Part shown: piece after piece, positions 1 to 12,959 of the stretch
Position numbering within the stretch: the stretch's first letter is position 1
Layout of the letters: each line of letters starts with the position of its first letter
Assembly: GCA_026413225.1 (NCBI GenBank)
Contig: CM048553.1
Coordinates: 100,414,190-100,478,189 of the forward strand
DNA from: Otis tarda
Taxonomy: Eukaryota; Chordata; Aves; Otidiformes; Otididae
Direction of reading: 5' to 3'
DNA length: 64,000 nt
Translations under genes and position numbers: made by a program
Notes under the pieces: generated by a model
What the model was told of the DNA's origin: nothing
The model's input: only the letters and a program-made list of their open reading frames with translations
The model's database searches: none

Positions 1-1018
1 GTCTTTCACAGTGTGCATTTGACTAAATAATGTACTCTTCTTGATAAAGTTTACCAGTGGAAAACTCTTGCATAAGATTTCATCCTTGCTGTGTATTTCA
101 TACATTCGATTTAGTTGCATAAGATGAAATAAACTTATCAGCAAAAATAAATGAACCTGGTATGCTTTGGATGGAATATACCTGCCTTTTGTGTTGTACT
201 GGTACACCAGTTGCTTATCTGTAGAAAGAAGTTATTTGCAATTGACCACATAATAAGAATATCTGAATCATGTTCTACAGCCACTATAAAACACTATGAC
301 CTTGATTTTGGGAATAGTCCCGTAGAAACTGAGGGAAACATGAGAAAAGGTAGGCAAGCTCATACAGTGCCAATGTAAATTAAATGAGTTTTTGCAGACT
401 TGTGAGAAACTCTGATTTTCATAACAATTAACTTAAGCATTACCAGCACCGTCCCTGTGTGTTTAGCTATGCATTTAAAAGACTTTTCGGCAGCAGAATA
501 TTACATGGCTGCAATGTATGTTCATGGATGTCTTAGCTAGAGATTCAAAAAACTGCCATTGAGTGTCCTTGAGACTTGCATTCCTTAACCTTTCTGGTTT
601 CAGGGTACAGACACTTGAAAATTGTCACTGTATCTTTTAACTGAAGACAGAATTTTAAATATCCAGCTTACCTACTTGATCCTAAACATGTGTAATGGAA
701 GATGCCTGCACCTTTTCCAAATTCAGTTGAGTAATCTAAAGTTTGCAGTAAAGGACTTAAAAAAAAATCTGTATTGCTAATGCTTTTAGGACATGAAAAC
801 AGCATCTGTAGTATTGTATAGAAGGGTATTTGATCATTGGAGAATTGAAAATATGTACATAACACTAAATTTCTCAAGAAACCGATCCAAGGTAAAGGGA
901 ACAAATAGCACAGTGTGATGAGTCATTAACAAATGTTTTAGCAGAGGTGAAACTGCATTATGCCAGCACTTTGTCTGCAAGAGTGGTGCATCTTCATTTT
1001 GTGCTTATTCTGCAGTGT

Positions 1019-1040
1019 TAGTGGAAAAATATTTCCACTA
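1019..1040. repeat. Perfect 9-bp inverted repeat (hairpin)
   Basis: The arms at 1019-1027 and 1032-1040 are exact reverse complements separated by AATA. It sits about 200 bases before the candidate poly(A) signal. A hairpin in an mRNA tail is possible, but a 9-bp palindrome in AT-rich DNA can also arise by chance. Confidence 0.4.
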
Positions 1041-1240
1041 CAGGGGCAGTGAGCATATGTAATGCAAACATTTTGACAGTGAATGTAAACAGCTTTCCTG
1101 CATTTTAAACCATTAAATCAAGGACACAAATTTCCATCGTTTTGCAGATTGCAGTCTTCACTGACTATAGAGAAGATGGTGTTGCATCTGTTTTGTGTTT
1201 ATAATTACATGCTATGTTGTGCCACTGTGACTGAGTTTTA

Positions 1241-1246
1241 ATAAAC
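1241..1246 (+). terminator. Candidate poly(A) signal AATAAA
   Basis: The canonical hexamer AATAAA is followed within 20 bases by a T-run and a GT-containing stretch that could serve as the downstream element. Other AATAAA hexamers occur in this AT-rich DNA, so context is the only support. It would end any plus-strand transcript entering the window from the left. Confidence 0.25.
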
Positions 1247-1260
1247 ATAGGGTTTTTTAA

Positions 1261-3293
1261 TTGTCGTGGATGCTAGGGTCTCACATATATAACTATGGTG
1301 CAGTGATCCAATAATACGTTCCAGAAAAATGTTTCTAAATAAATAAACAGTAATTGGGATGACTCAAATATTGCTCTTGCTCGCTCATCTGATAGGAAAG
1401 TACAGCAGCCTGCCTCCCATTTGATTTGTGACCTCTTGCATTTCAATTTCAGTCAATAGGCTTAAGCTGTATATTTTTGGCTTGGTTCGTGAACAGGAGC
1501 CTTGGGGGAGTCCTCTCCATCAGACTGCTCTATCTAGGTGTTCACCGTTATTTCTGTTGCTGGAGACCACGTAGGGTCTGTCTGAGAATGCTTCCCCCCG
1601 GCTCTTTTCTCCATCCCTCCATCCCGTTCCAAAATAGTTTTGCATGGAAAATGAAAGTCTTCTTGAGCAGGAACTGAAAGCGTGTGTCAGGATGGGCCCT
1701 GTATGCCAGGGAATGATGCCCCAGGGAAAGAAATAGCCGCAGACTTGTGGGGCAGGCAGCTTTTCACGGAGGAGGAAAAGCTAGGAAGTGAGTTACCAAC
1801 AACAGAGCCAATGATTTGTGAAAGAGGTAATGTGACTCTCTCAGCTTAAAGGAAAAGTTTTATTTTCTAATAAATTATTTCTCCCCCTGGTTAGTAAATC
1901 ATTTCCCCTTCCTAATACACTTAATTCGCTATTCCCTTTAATTATTGCTTGTCCAGGTGGATCTTAAAGGCTGCAACTTAAAAGGAATCTTAAACCTGGC
2001 AAAAAGCCACTCCCTGCCACATCATTAACTGAAAGACAATCATACTCTGCCTTGCCTTGTAATAATACAGACAGGGTTCAAAATGCTGCAGTAAGTGTTT
2101 TTCTAAAGGCAAGATCTTGCATTAATAGGAAGAACTGTAGTGGGGGTTGTATGAGGCCTATCAGACCCTTCTTGAATGAAATGACAGTAAATTAATATGA
2201 GCGTTTGTGTCCCTTGGATAATGTAATTTCACAGAGATGAAGGGAATGGCATTTTTTAGAGGAAAATTGCCTTGCATTGTCATTGTCTGTAACTCTAACC
2301 TGTTACAGTGTGGTAGAGTTTACCCGTTGCTTCCCACAAGGAGGAACAAATTGGGAACACACTTTTTACAGACAAAAAGAAGGGGGTTTTCCATCCTGTA
2401 CCTTAAAGTGCTGAGCTGTGTTTACCTTACAGCCCTGCCTCTATCTCAGTTTGTGCCTGTCTGACTTGTACATAGAGATTTATTTCTAATTTGGCTGCGT
2501 AGCACTGTAGGTTGCCTATTGACTACAGACTCACAACTGGCTTTGCTCTGGTGTTTTAAAGTCATTTCCAGTAGCATACGATGTGTGCCTTGGATGTTTG
2601 CATCTTGGGGGAAGGGGATGAGAGAGAAGGGATGAAGACAAAAAGTCTAACCAGAGGGAAAGTTATTTCTTTCAAGATAAAAAAGTGGTTCGGAAACTGA
2701 GACACCCTGAAGTTCCAAGGTTGCCTGATCCCTCTGTGCAGTATGCCTCCTACAAGAAACCAACTGGCTCTGCCATTAAACAGCTAATATGTCTACAGCC
2801 TTTATAACATGCTCCTTCTCACATTTCGTCGACAGCCATCCGCTTTCCCTTCTGTCCTGAAAATGTGTTTGGGGACTCAAGTTTGAAAAAGCCCAGCATG
2901 CCGATTCCCAGAGACTCATAAAAGGAGCCGCAATGGAGCAACGGGAGCTCCCAACCCAGGAGACTGTTTAGTACCCGAGGGCACAGACCACAGAATGACT
3001 TTGCATTTTAAAAGGCTGATTATCAGTTGTCAGAAGGGGAATGTGAAGGAAAAGGTGTCTTGTGAGCTGCAGTCGCAACCATTCTGCTTAGCCCAGTGCC
3101 TCAGGAGCCTGCACTGCAAAACAAAAACCTTTTAGACAGAGAAAGCAGCTGGTCTGTGTTTTGGAACAACACTGAACCACCACTGAAGAAAGGGAGCGAG
3201 CATCTCAGTGCCGGGCTGCCTCTGTGCCATGCTGGCCTTGTTGTTGCAGAGGAAGAGTACTTCTGGGTGACATCAGTAAGGGGCAAATTCCTA
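1261..3293. other. Non-coding stretch, nothing recognised
   Basis: Only short chance open frames are present, without domain-like content. There is no recognisable repeat, RNA gene or long low-complexity tract. Base composition is ordinary AT-rich vertebrate intergenic or intronic DNA. Confidence 0.5.
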
Positions 3294-3341
3294 CTTATGC
3301 CTGATCAGTTTAGGATCAGTCCTAAACTAAGCAGGCATAAG
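3294..3341. repeat. 22-nt near-perfect inverted repeat with 4-nt loop
   Basis: The left arm 3294-3315 and right arm 3320-3341 are complementary at 20 of 22 positions, with the loop TCAG at 3316-3319. As RNA it would fold into a compact hairpin of about 22 bp with one internal mismatch patch. It is too small for a typical pre-miRNA unless the weaker flanking pairing extends the stem. It could be a palindromic DNA transposon relic, a short hairpin RNA or a cruciform-prone site. No terminal repeats or target duplication were recognised around it. Confidence 0.75.
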
Positions 3342-4248
3342 AGGTGCAAGGCTGCACTGTATCTGCTGCGCTATGTCCAAGGAGTCCTTAATTTTTTTTA
3401 TTCTTCCAGCACTGGAAGGATATCGCTAATTATTCACAATGCTGAAGAATAGCTGTTGGAGCACGTGCTCGAGTTAGAAAAAGAAACAGGGGTAGTCTTC
3501 CTTTTATTAATGTTTATTAGGACCATCTACTTTTCTTGCATTTAGGTACACAGTTTTATAAGATCAGCCTTTTAGTCAATTGTTATGCGAAGGATATCAT
3601 TCCACCTGCCTGTCCTTACTCATTAGGACTTTTTTGAAATAGCCAGTTAAACAGCCTCGTGTCTTCTTTAGTCACTAGAGTTAGTGATATTAAGCCTGTC
3701 TTCTACCTCTTTTCTTTATCCCAGCTTTCAAATCCCTCATGTGGATGCAATTTAAATTTGACTTAATGAAAAATTTGTCACCTGTGTTAACCAAAGCTGT
3801 CTGAAAAATTAATAAAAGGAAGAGCAATTATGCAAAGTTTTCATGAAAATGGAAGTGAAAATCAGTTCCTAAACATGACTAGATTCAGTGGCAGTAGTAC
3901 AACTATAGACACGTATACATAGGTACACCTAGTACTACTTCCACTTAATGGTCTAAGCTGAGGTGATAAGACTGTTTCCAGGTGACCTTCGTGTTCCAGC
4001 TATGAACAACTGCAGAAGTTGCTTTGGAAGGACCACCGCAGCCAGTGCAAGCTGTGTGTATTGCTGACCAGACAGGTGCCACCTGAAACCCAGAGCCCAG
4101 AGTGCAGCAGAGATGGCAGATAGCCTAGCATTGCTCACAGAAGCACAGAATTTGGGCCAAACACTGTATTTCTGCAGTTACACTTCCAGGAAATAGGAGG
4201 GAAGATAAAAAGATATGAGTGAATAATACATCATTGTTTAAATAAAAA
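3342..4248. other. Non-coding stretch, nothing recognised
   Basis: No frame with protein-like features and no repeat was recognised between the hairpin and the first CR1 tail. The short open frames on both strands look like shadows of random sequence. Confidence 0.5.
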
Positions 4249-4302
4249 TCGTAGAATCATAGAATAGTTTGGGTTGGAAGGGACCTTTAAAGCTCATCTG
4301 GA
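4249..4302 (-). mobile_element. CR1 LINE 3'-end fragment
   Basis: The stretch reads as the reverse complement of a CR1 3' tail. ATTCTATGAT-type repeats lie at the left edge, followed by the usual block around GGGTTGGAAGGGACCTTTAA and GCTCATCTGG. Only about 55 bases can be aligned by eye, so it is a heavily 5'-truncated or decayed copy. CR1 is the dominant LINE of birds, and this fragment is one of the signs that the window is avian. Confidence 0.85.
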
Positions 4303-7300
4303 AATGTCCTCTACAGATTACTTACATTGGATTTAGCTAGGCTTGTTGGTGTATGGCTGAGTCAGTGCATGCTTCTGCCTGTCACTGTTCACTGACTCGC
4401 AAAACTAAACAGTCCTCACTGGGACAGTGTTCCCTGATTAAGAACTCTTTATCAGATGCCATAAACGTGGCGGGATGCTGTCTGTCCGTGGAATCTGCTT
4501 GTCCCTTCTGCTGCATAGAAGGTCCCTGTTATCATAAAATATGAGCATGTCACAATATTTAATGAATGTATCTTTAACATACTATGTATGAAATGAAATC
4601 TTTCATTTTCATGTGGGACCTTTGTTTGTACCCTAAGGGGATTGCCCCATTGGTGGCTCTCGAGGCAGGAATGCCTGGTGCATTTGCACGCTGCAGCCTC
4701 TTAAAGCATCTCTGCAGTGTTCCAGTTGCATCCATTCTCCTTCTTCAGATCTGCCATTAACGCCACAGGCCTCTCCTGTCAAACTGCTGTCAGGACCCTT
4801 CCAGCATCTGCTTACTGCAGCGCCTCTGTTTCACATTCCTCTAGAAGGAAATGTTACACCATTATCCACAAGGCCTCAGAATAAAAGGGGAAAGAGAAAG
4901 CGATTACACGGGTCAGGGTTGGGAGTATGGTCTGTTTGCCTTCTCCGTTGCTCCCTCATCAGTTGATTGTGCTTGTATCTGGCAGCACTGATAGAGCAAG
5001 TCAGCAAGCATCTGGTATCGCAGGCTTGGCTATCTTGAAAGCAGAAACCCTGGCAGTCCCTGTGGGTTCTTTTTATCTCCCTGGCAAATTATCTGGAGGC
5101 CTGGACACCCTCTGGATAAAGCCTACATGACCAATACGGCTCACAGCATCTGGGGTACGGCACTAACTGGCAGGGAGAGTCTTTCTGGTTTTTGCTGGTG
5201 CAGGAGCAGGTGATGGAGGTGCACTGAAGGCAGAGCTTAGGGGACAAGGTCCTGCCCTCAGGGCACTCAGTCAGGGTCCTTCAGTCAGGTTGAAGTGCAC
5301 AGCATCAAATGACACAATATTAATCCCTGAGAGAACCAAACTGTCTTTGTTCTCCTCTTCACGTAGGCTGGTAAAATGGATCACGACCTTGTAGACCAAT
5401 GGCCCTCAGTGCTCACACATCTAGGAACCCTACTGGGACTCTGCCTCCTGGTCCATCCTGCTGCCCAGAAAACAAATACCAGGTGGAGGCCGCATCTCAG
5501 TTGCCTGGAGAAAAAGCTGAAGAAGCCCCTCCAGTCACGACCCAAAGTAAAGGTAAGAGCATTTGGCCTGAAACAACCCCTGCAAAGGCCACTGGAGGAG
5601 TCCCGACCCCACTTTCCTCCTCCCTTCCTGGGGCTTTGGAGGGGTGGTGGGAGCAGAGAGCAACCCCCAGCAAGCTGACAGCTGTGTTTTAAGGGAGAGA
5701 GGCCAAGGAATGGGGCCGCTCGGGCAGCAGGTCTCCAAGGTGGCAACCTCCTGCAACGCATCTTCCCGCTGCCCGGGTGCCTGTCTCCTCCTTGCCCTCC
5801 TACCCCTGGCTCAGAGAAACGAAAATCCAGCAGTAGGACACCCTGGATAAAATAACATGGACAAGCTGAGCACCAAAATCGGTTTGCTTAATCTGATAGC
5901 CAGGATTAGCATAGCCAGGCACTGTCTTTCTGAGGAAGAAAAAATCCCAAATTTCATCCCTTTCTGAGGTCTGCCAAAATGCAGCCCTCCACTGCTCGTT
6001 CTGTCCTTGCCCTGTGCCTTTATATTACACCCCTACAAGGAAAAAGGGAAAAGTAAAAATACAAGCCAACCTCTAACTTTCCTGCTATTAGGCTATTTAG
6101 AATTTTTAAAGCCCATAGTTTCCTTGAGGGGAAAAATAGCTAATGTGTCAAAAAATACCAGGCCTCCTGACTTGGAGCAGGACTTACTGAGTTCACTTGC
6201 TAGTTGTTTCAGGGTTCGTCTGCCAATTAAATCTCTTCTAATGAGAAATATAACATTCATTAACGGGTAAACATCTGTTTAGAATATGGTGTCCTCCTTT
6301 ATCCAAAAAGCAGCATCACAGGAACAGCTATCGTTAACGCTGATGGCTGTTTGCTGCAATAAAAAGTCCCTCTTTTTTACAGTATTTAAGAAGAATTGAT
6401 GTTTGCATAACAAATTAAAGATATTCAGACTGGGAATGCACACATCTGCAGGATGTCCTCGAGGCACTAACCTTACCCAAGAACACAAAGTCCTTGTTAT
6501 GATATGCAAACTAATGAATCAGCTGAAGGAAGCATTTATATTTTGACAGTGTTTTAACTTTCTCTGCCTCAAATTAACTGTGACTGTGGCTGTGGCTCTG
6601 TAAGATTCTGTGAACTTTCCAGCTAAAATTAGTCTTTCCACTGCTGGATGTTATCACAGAGAAAGCAATTTGCTGGAAAAGGAATAATTGATCTGAAACC
6701 ACCCCTTCCACATTTTGATATTTGGAGAAAAAAAAAATCGCTGATCATAACTGTCTTTTGCACTCTTCCCTGTGATATATTAAACTTGTACTGGTCTTAG
6801 CTGGTTTAAACATGAAATTAAACTAGGTTCAGGTAGCAGCACTGACCGTGTGTAGATAGGCTGCACTTTCACACAACATGGATTTTCGTATGTTGTTCCA
6901 TGAATGCTTAAGAGGGCTTCACACCCAGAACCTTCACATGCATCTTGTTTACTACCTTTTGTAAAAATAACGCATTGTTGGCTGACTTTGTTCTGTCAGA
7001 GTGAGCTTATAAGAGCCTTGAAAGTCAATGTATTGACAACTTTGACTAATATTTATTAATCTCTGTATTAGGTATTTTGTGCAGTGCTTCCTTAGCCACT
7101 AGAGCATCCTTAAATTTCCAAATTTCAAAGTCCTTCTGTCTTCTGCCTACATTTCTGCACTAGAAGAAGTTTGAAAAGCATTTAACTAGCTATAAATGGC
7201 CCTCCTTTTTTTGTTATTTTTTTGGACATGACTTGGATTTTGACAGTGGTTTGGCGAGCCCAGAGCTTTACTCCTGATCAAGTTGGAGGAAAATAGTATT

Positions 7301-8849
7301 ACACGTAGCACTTTGGCTTGTGTCACACAGGAGTTCAAATTTTAGCTTGTGCTGCAGTTGGCCTGGCTGTCTCCAACAGGCAGAAATATTTGAGTTGCAA
7401 TATGCTTTGTGAAAACACGTCTTCAGCACACTCCCACATGTAATTTTATTCCAGCTGCCTGAGACCTGAGTTTGTTGCAGTACAGCATGTTTTGGTCGCT
7501 ATACTCTCCGGCACAATGACCCGAGAGCCGAACGTTGTGCTGCAGTGATGTAGCCCTCCCGAGTCAGTAGGTGCTGGTTTGTATGGTAGCATGAGCACAA
7601 TGGGCTGGTACCCCCACTGTGGGAAAAGGAACATGCCCTGGCCCCTTTATGTGTGTAACACTCATGCAAAACTCTCATCTGGCCATCCTGGAGGTGTTAT
7701 TTAAAAGTACAGCTCATATTCTTATTCAAAGATTACACAAACACTGCTGACAAAGTCAGCGTCTAGAAGGATTATCTGGCATGTAAAAGCCAACCACCTC
7801 AATAAAGCTCCTCAGGAGTAGCATTAACTTGCCTAGTAGTACATGTACTTATTTAACAGCTTTCTTCATCTTTTGATTTTCCAAATCAGTCTTTTTATTT
7901 GTTTATGCTGGCTCTTTCTTTGCCATTCTTCCCTTTCCCTCTGTAGTGTGCTGCCAGGTGATGGTAAGGCATATTTCTTCCACCTTGTTCATGTGTTCTT
8001 CTTTTACTTATTTTTTGAGCATATTGTGAAAAAAAAAAAAAAAGCAGCCTTTTTAAGTTTGCATATCAAATAATTGAGGTGTGGTACATTTGCAAAACAC
8101 TGCAAAGAGATTAGATGCACATACACACACACATGCCGTCCCACCTTTAAACAGGTACCCCTACCTATAAAATTACTTTTCTGTAATATAGCATGGAATT
8201 ACTGCTGAGGATTCAAACACATTAGACCAGGATATGACTGTAGTGTTAAGCTATCTGCTGGTCATTTCTTAGTTCAGCTCATAAAACCACAGCTCTGATC
8301 TCTGCAGTGGAAGCAAAAACTGTGTGTGTGTGTTTACTATATATATAAAGTCACTTTTCATCCATGATAATGTGCTTTTTAATCTGTTTTTCAAACTCAT
8401 TTTTTTCTGAACTTGAAGACTCTAAAAACACAGCAGCCAAACAGCTCTGTTGTTCCAAAAATGAGATAAGAGCCCACCTATTCTTTTTCTCTATGCACTA
8501 CTTCATACTACTTTTATGACTTTGCAACTCGCTATGTAAGTGCCAACACCGTCTCTACTCATCCATTTTTCACTTTGTCTAAGTTACTTCTGCCCTTTTA
8601 GATAGTTCTTGTCCAGCTGCTGCTGCTGGGACAGGTTGTCACTGTTCCCAGATCTCCACTGCCGTTGCTACTAGTGCTGCTCCTGACCACTCCTCCAGTA
8701 CTGCACTCCCTGCTTTTGCTTTGATTTATAGGGTCCTGTGACAGTCTTTACAACCCTGAAGTGTCTTTCCTTCTTAGTAGGTTGTTTCTGCCTTTCCTTC
8801 ATTTTTTTTCTAGGTAGCAACCGCAACATGCTCCATCATGGTACTTCAT
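4303..8849. other. Non-coding stretch with one candidate exon
   Basis: Mostly AT-rich intergenic or intronic DNA. A more GC-rich patch at about 5395-5850 carries the candidate exon listed at 5469-5552. An A15 run lies at 8029-8043, a short CA run near 8126 and a short GT/AT run near 8320-8348. No other gene or repeat was recognised. Confidence 0.45.
5469..5552 (+). other. Candidate internal exon, 84 nt, phase 1-1
   Basis: A pyrimidine-rich tract ending in CAG at 5466-5468 precedes the block, and a near-consensus donor (AAAG then GTAAGAG) follows it at 5553. The open frame across it would encode about 28 residues, acidic and proline-rich in its second half (key part GEKAEEAPPVTTQSK). The length is a multiple of three with the same phase at both ends, as in cassette exons. 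The product is not recognised, and splice-like signals flanking a short open block also occur by chance. It lies in a GC-richer patch than its surroundings. Confidence 0.25.
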
Positions 8850-8943
8850 GACATGGTTTAGCAGACATGGTGATGTTAGGTTGATGGTTAGGCTTCATGA
8901 TCTTGGCGGTCTTTTCCAACCTTCAATATCCTATGATTCTATG
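8850..8943 (+). mobile_element. CR1 LINE 3'-end fragment
   Basis: The block has the usual order of a CR1 tail on the plus strand: a GGTGATGTTAGGTTGATGG-like segment, then ATGATCTTGG, CTTTTCCAACC and a terminal CCTATGATTCTATG. It is truncated at the 5' side; the left boundary is approximate and could reach about 8820. No coding capacity remains. Confidence 0.85.
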
Positions 8944-11805
8944 CTGGGTTTGTGACACAGAAAATGTCCCAGCCTCCCTCCCTACCTGACATGTAACATT
9001 ATTCCTATTTCCAATTCTCCTTTTATCACTTGAAATAGTGGTATTCATCTCTCTCTTTCCAACCTTTGTTTCAATGCGTAACATACCTTGTGGCTTCTGT
9101 AGCTGTATTTGAAAGAGGGTATGTAAAAAATAAACTGAATAACCCTCAGATTAATAAACCATGTATTAGAAAACTGTATAAAATTTCCATTCTTCCCCAT
9201 TCTACTGAATTATGCGAACTACAGACAATATTTTCAGTTTAGTTGTGTTATATTGGTTCTTGAAATGTGTATTTAAGCACCTAAGTAAACAGTGTAGTAT
9301 GGAGGAAGCTCAGTATCTACAGTTCAGTGGGTATCTAGAACATCCTCAGATCAAACCTTTGTAATGGTTTTTTTTTGACAAGGTTTTGGTGCCAGACTAG
9401 GCTTTTCCAACTCCAGCTGTCCAAAATCCATGAGTCATCAAAATCCAGAGATTGGCTTAAGAATTTTGAGATTAAAACCAACTGTAACAAAAGCCAGCTC
9501 TGTTTTTGCATGATTTGTTTTGTTTGCTGATGCTGCAGTCTTTAAAGTTCTACTTTCAAGATTTTTTCTTCACAACCAGGAGGGATAGCACTTGCCTTTA
9601 TTGCCAAATGAGAGCTTGACAGTGTCATGTGAATTCAAGAACTGTGGCTTTTATTATTTTATCATGATTGTTTGCAGTACTTAAGGCTCCTCCCAGAATT
9701 GGTAACAAGGGATTTAACTTTGAAAATTTTAGCATCTGCATCTGATTACATTTTTGTACGACTTGTTATGGAGCCTGATCTTTGAAATAGCTCTGTATTA
9801 GCTAGAACTATGAGTCTGCTGAAATAAGGCTCTAGGTTTAATCCTACTTATACAAGGCAGGTCTTGTGTTTCACAAAAGCTGTGTCACAGAAATATGAGC
9901 TTTTAGGAGACACTCTTAGCCCATAAATTAGGTTCTTGGCTATAAGATTTCATCTTTATCTTACTAGGTGAGAGTTACTTGGTGTCATGAAGGGGTACTT
10001 TCATTAGTGCAGAATTTTATTCTCTTCTGTTTGCTGGTGGGCTTATAATTTTTTATTTTATTCTCTGGTATGTGTGACACTGTAGCTGTGGTGCGCAGTT
10101 TCAGCTCTTAAATCTGTGCAAATCAGCATGGACTAAAAGTTTGTCTTCCTCAGCACTTGAGACACCTGAGTGTGTAGTGTCATCTTCAGAGAAGGAAACT
10201 GCTGAAACTCTAAGCTGCTTTGCATTTATTTTGCATTAAGACATTACCTCATTCCTGGTCGTGTAAATTCAAATGCTTCCTGAATAGCAGAAGTAGTTTA
10301 GATGCTTATGTTTCAGAAAGGATATTTCCTTTAAAGATACAACCCAAAGCAACCTCTTAGGAAATCTCAGGGGTCTGCTTCCCTCCCTTTCAGCTATTCC
10401 AGCAACCCCTACCCCACAACTCTCTCTCCTGCCACTGTTCCCAGGAATATATTGCAAAGGTTGCAAAATGCAGGAATTCAACCTGCACCATTGAAATCAA
10501 TATGAATTGTCATCACTGGCTTTTATGAAGATTTATGTTTTACCAGTAACACCGGCTTAGCCACCCCTGTTTCCACTTCCACATCATTTGCTACATCCCA
10601 GCAAAAAAAAAAAAAAGAAAAAGTGGAAGTTAAGTCAAATCTGTATATTTATTTCTTTACATTTTACTTAGCTATAATTTACTTGTATTTTATTAATCTG
10701 TATTTATCTATTTCTTTCTACATTTGTAACCTGGATCAGCTGGCTGATCTAAGTGACCACACAGCCTGACAAACTGAAAAGGCAGCGAAGAAACAGTAAT
10801 TAACAGCTGGGAATAAGCACTCTTTAACTTAGTACTGCTGCTAGAAGAGAAACAATGCAGCCATGACTTCAGAGCGTGGTTCCATGTACATTGTATTTGA
10901 TTGGGAAGGAGACTGAAGATGTTGCCAGTCCCAGTTTTCCCATTAGCTCCTGCTCTTGAATCACAATTTATCCCTTTCTGATGTATGCCAGTAAAACCGT
11001 AAGACGGCACTACAAAATGGTCCAAGAAATGAGAGAACCTGAGGTTTTTGGAGGCTAATTTTTAATGATGAGTTTACAGTGCAGCTTCCCAGACAGTTGT
11101 ATCAGCACAATTCAGGGTGATAGTGAACTGGTGGCGTGGGATACGTGAGAGCGTACAGGAGAGGATCTCCTAAGGCAGCTTTACAGCCAAAGAAAATGTA
11201 CCGAGAACCACATCCTGTCTCCTGACCCAGGTGAATTGGCAGCGCTTGTCCTGTACCTTTAAAGTACGAAATTCACAGGTATTAAAAAGCATCTGTTTCT
11301 GTAAAGCAGTTAATTAAACTAGTCATATTTAACTGGATACGTAAAATAGCTAACCCATAATTTAAACTTCTGCTTGCGCATTAAAGGCACCCCTTTGTAG
11401 GAGATGCATAAAATACACTTCAGTGGCACCACTCAGTGTTGCTAATTTTTCACAAGTGACAAGGAGTTTCAGATGCAGAAGTCCTATTGATTTTCAATGA
11501 AATTTAGAGCCCCGAGTCATGTAGGCTCCTTCAAAAATTTTTACCCTTAATGATTTTCTTCGAGAAAGTTAAAAAGCCCACATGCCACCAGCAGCTGTAT
11601 AAAGAGAACGCTTACTGTGTTGGGTGCTTAGTCATAAGGATTTAGCATTAGAAGTCCTCCTGTGTCTCTGTGTGCATGTGTGGCTTTACCACACATAAAT
11701 TATCCAGCTTGCCTCTTTCCTCCTACGTGCGGAAAAATATACGGACATTCAAAAGACGAGCGAATCATCTGAAATGTGAACCCATGCCTTTTATTCCCGT
11801 TTTAG

Positions 11806-11900
11806 ATCGAGGCTGGAAGATAGCTCCAGAACCAGTCCCAGTAAAAGAACTGCTTTATGCAAAGCGAAAGAAAATCAGAGTGAAAACTACCGAGTTGTAA
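11806..11900 (+). other. Candidate terminal coding exon (phase 1, ends in TAA)
   Basis: A pyrimidine-rich tract and TTTTAG acceptor end at 11805. The frame then runs about 31 codons to a TAA at about 11898-11900. The predicted tail is strongly basic near its end (core KRKKIRVKTTEL). Its entry phase matches the exit phase of the candidate exon at 5469-5552, so the two could be joined without a frameshift. Neither end is recognised from a known family, and phase agreement alone has a one in three chance. Confidence 0.2.
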
Positions 11901-12959
11901 AAGCAGTGGAGCTGCAACTCCTTAGCATTCAAGCAACTATCTCTAGAAGGGAAGCAGATTATGCGGTATCATATTGCAAAAGGGCTGTTCAACCCTGTTG
12001 CACTTACTCAGAGCTACATATTTACTTTTGTCACTGTATAGCAGCGATTGCATTATATCCTTCCTGCCAGGACACGAGGAGAAACAGAAGGTTAAGTATA
12101 AACGGGGGAGGGGAAAAGAAGGAGAGAGAAGCCGCAAGAAAAAGGCTAAAAGGGAGAAGAGAACAGCTGAAGAGAGAAGAAAAAGTTCCTTGCTGAGGCA
12201 AGAAAAGATCCTAAAGAAACAAGGAGAAACAGGAGATCAGGCGCCGCACATATGGGATCACTAACACAATTGTATTTCATTCCTGATATGACTGAAACCA
12301 AGATAGTTTGGTCAAAAGAAAATAGATGCATTTTATTAAGCGTACATAAAAGTGGGAGGCACGGAGTCTGGCACCAGCATAGCCTAAAGGAATTTCCATG
12401 ATTTGTGCCATGAATGCTGAATGGGAGACTTGTAAAAAGCACCTTTCTCTTAAGGATAACTTGCTGGAATTTGTAAATATAGCCAAAAAACCAACAACAA
12501 ACTGAAGTAAAATAGTACTAAGTGGTGAAAATACCAAAGGCTCATTCTCCAGATATAATAATCTACAACCAGACACATTTACTTTAGGGGGGCTCAAAGA
12601 ATCCACAGGCCACTTGGACTGATGGGTTTGGGAGGGGTCTTAAGATAACAGAAATGCCAGAAGGCAAAAAGAACTGGTTTCATAGCACAGGGTTTCCCAA
12701 AATCAAGGGTTCACGAGTAGGGGTTCATGGGGGAAAAGGCCTGACTGGAGGCATCCAAAGTGAGTCCCTCACCACCACCTGCCGCTTTTGCCAGGGCAGG
12801 TCATGGCATCTTCCTAGTCATTTCAGCTCCCGAAGGGTCAGGTGATGCCATCAGACCTGTTGTGCTTCACTCATTTTATGGAGGACCCACTCATGTGGCC
12901 TCCATCCTAATATCCCTTGGCCATCATCCTCTTTCTGAGATGCTTTTGCAGCGCTGTGG

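Larger units (their letters stand above)
1..1260 (+). other. Possible 3' UTR tail of a gene lying upstream of the window
   Basis: No convincing coding frame is present. The stretch is AT-rich and ends with an AATAAA hexamer at about 1241-1246, followed by a T-run and then a GT-containing stretch, the usual layout of a vertebrate cleavage and polyadenylation site. A perfect 9-bp stem with a 4-nt loop lies at 1019-1040. If this is a 3' UTR, the gene is on the plus strand and its stop codon lies before the window. The alternative is ordinary intergenic sequence with a chance AATAAA, so confidence is low. Confidence 0.25.
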
